In this document: positions 63,009 through 64,000 of the stretch, in pieces | How positions within the stretch are numbered: position 1 is the stretch's first letter | Layout: each line of letters starts with the position of its first letter | Source: Pseudotamlana haliotis | GTDB taxonomy: Bacteria; Bacteroidota; Bacteroidia; Flavobacteriales; Flavobacteriaceae | Direction of reading: 5' to 3' | Length of the DNA: 64,000 nucleotides | Assembly (NCBI RefSeq): GCF_008806375.1 | Contig: NZ_WAAT01000037.1 | Location: 1-64,000, forward strand | Made by a program: the position numbers and the translations under genes | The notes under the pieces: generated by a model | What the model was told of the DNA's origin: nothing | Databases searched by the model: none | What the model saw: the letters and a program-made list of their open reading frames with translations, nothing else

Positions 63009-64000
63009 ATGACCTATAATTTCAACGAGATCGATGCCAAGTGGCAAAAATATTGGGCCGAGAACCAAACTTTTAAAGCCGAAAACAACAGTGAAAAACC
63101 AAAATTCTATGTTTTGGATATGTTCCCTTATCCTAGTGGAGCGGGCTTACACGTTGGGCATCCTTTAGGTTATATTGCTTCTGATATTTATGCACGTTAC
63201 AAGCGTCATCAAGGATTTAATGTATTACATCCTCAGGGTTATGATAGTTTTGGTTTGCCTGCCGAACAGTATGCGATTCAAACTGGGCAACACCCTGCGC
63301 TTACCACTGCAGAAAATATAAAAACTTACCGTCGCCAATTAGATCAAATTGGTTTTTCATTCGATTGGTCGCGTGAAGTAAGAACCTCAGATCCGAGTTA
63401 TTATAAATGGACACAGTGGATTTTTATTCAATTGTTCGAATCGTGGTATTGTAAAAATGAACAAAAGGCTTTTTCTATTTCAGAATTGGTAAAAGTTTTT
63501 GAAGGAGAAGGCAATAAAAATGTAGAAGCGGTTTGTGCTGATCATGTTGGTGTTTTTTCAGCAAAGGAATGGAATGCCTATTCAGATAAAGAAAAACAAG
63601 AGGTGTTATTACAATACCGTTTAACTTATTTAGCTGAAACAGAAGTAAACTGGTGCCCTGCATTAGGAACGGTTTTAGCAAACGACGAGATTGTAAACGG
63701 CGTTTCAGAACGCGGTGGACATCCTGTGATTCGTAAAAAAATGACCCAATGGAGCATGCGAATTTCAGCTTATGCCGAGCGTTTGTTGCAAGGTCTTGAC
63801 ACGATTGATTGGACGGATTCTTTAAAGGAAAGTCAGCGTAACTGGATTGGGAAATCGGTTGGAGCCAGTGTGACTTTTAATGTGAAAGATCATGATGCCG
63901 TTATCGATGTCTTCACTACGCGCCCTGATACTATTTTTGGTGTGAGTTTTATGACTCTGGCACCAGAACATGAATTGGTGTCTAAAATCACGACACCAGA
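63009..64000 (+). CDS. leuS: Leucyl-tRNA synthetase, 5' part (runs off the window)
   Basis: The first 330 or so codons of the enzyme that charges tRNA-Leu. The start [20 protein letters not shown] is preceded by MI if the ATG six bases earlier is used. The ATP-binding HIGH-type motif is [12 protein letters not shown] and it is followed by [20 protein letters not shown]. After the WYCKNEQKA segment there is an insertion of about 50 residues (around 145-195) before [13 protein letters not shown], typical of Bacteroidota LeuS. The editing domain begins near [20 protein letters not shown]. The reading frame is open to the last base; the catalytic KMSKS loop lies outside. Confidence 0.95.
   Translation, partial: MTYNFNEIDAKWQKYWAENQTFKAENNSEKPKFYVLDMFPYPSGAGLHVGHPLGYIASDIYARYKRHQGFNVLHPQGYDSFGLPAEQYAIQTGQHPALTTAENIKTYRRQLDQIGFSFDWSREVRTSDPSYYKWTQWIFIQLFESWYCKNEQKAFSISELVKVFEGEGNKNVEAVCADHVGVFSAKEWNAYSDKEKQEVLLQYRLTYLAETEVNWCPALGTVLANDEIVNGVSERGGHPVIRKKMTQWSMRISAYAERLLQGLDTIDWTDSLKESQRNWIGKSVGASVTFNVKDHDAVIDVFTTRPDTIFGVSFMTLAPEHELVSKITTP

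Overview
The window is a stretch of low-GC chromosome from a member of the Bacteroidota, almost certainly a (probably marine) Flavobacteriaceae. Lines of evidence: genes lack Shine-Dalgarno sequences, and several upstream regions carry the Bacteroidota promoter pair TTTG / TAnnTTTG. There are gliding genes (gldE-gldD), a type IX secretion (T9SS) C-terminal sorting domain, SusC-like TonB receptors with carboxypeptidase-regulatory N-termini, a bacterial GGGP synthase, ribosomal protein L21 with a helix-hairpin-helix tail, a TamL/TamB pair, and families of short palindromic intergenic repeats. I see no rRNA, tRNA, CRISPR array, prophage or complete insertion sequence.

Layout. 0-7 kb: Xaa-Pro aminopeptidase, a T9SS-exported zinc metalloprotease, and the succinate dehydrogenase operon sdhCAB. 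7-16 kb: a tandem pair of small paralogous envelope proteins, a 1140-residue outer-membrane protein, exonuclease III, an OmpA-type lipoprotein, small lipoprotein and membrane genes, and a DUF445 protein. 16-25 kb: RNase G, an unannotated 30-residue basic protein, HU, mutY, ssb, gldE, gldD, a Cys-rich heavy-metal lipoprotein, rplU and rpmA. 25-31 kb: a likely phytate-use locus (TPR-LuxR regulator, TonB receptor, beta-propeller phytase). 31-39.5 kb: tamL-tamB and two small genes. 40-49 kb: sahH, then a compact same-strand cluster (phosphopantetheinyl transferase, GGGP synthase, thiamine-binding protein, PnuC/PnuT transporter, NadR-like kinase, DUF4301, ArfB-like), followed by a TPP riboswitch and the TonB receptor it controls. 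49-57 kb: Rieske-like lipoprotein, greA with a hairpin-terminated leader, HIT protein, histidine kinase, a candidate structured RNA, a DUF3127 protein with an SSB-like tail, aat, DUF2490, a D-lactate-type dehydrogenase, tag and a thioredoxin-like gene. 57-64 kb: ftsX-DUF3098-uppP-truB-TonB-like block (minus strand) interrupted by glycerate kinase, an EamA transporter, and the start of leuS, which runs off the window.

How they fit together. The clearest functional groups are (i) vitamin B1 acquisition: riboswitch-controlled outer-membrane receptor plus inner-membrane PnuT, binding protein and kinase; (ii) phytate phosphate scavenging; (iii) outer-membrane assembly by TamL/TamB; (iv) respiration by SdhCAB. 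The most interesting less-explained items are the 30-residue K/R-rich protein downstream of HU, a candidate RNA of about 155 nt upstream of the DUF3127 gene, a terminator-like hairpin at the predicted 5' end of the greA transcript, the tandem paralogues at 7.5-8.3 kb, and dispersed palindromes, including a short motif found both between genes and, in the same reading frame, inside two genes.
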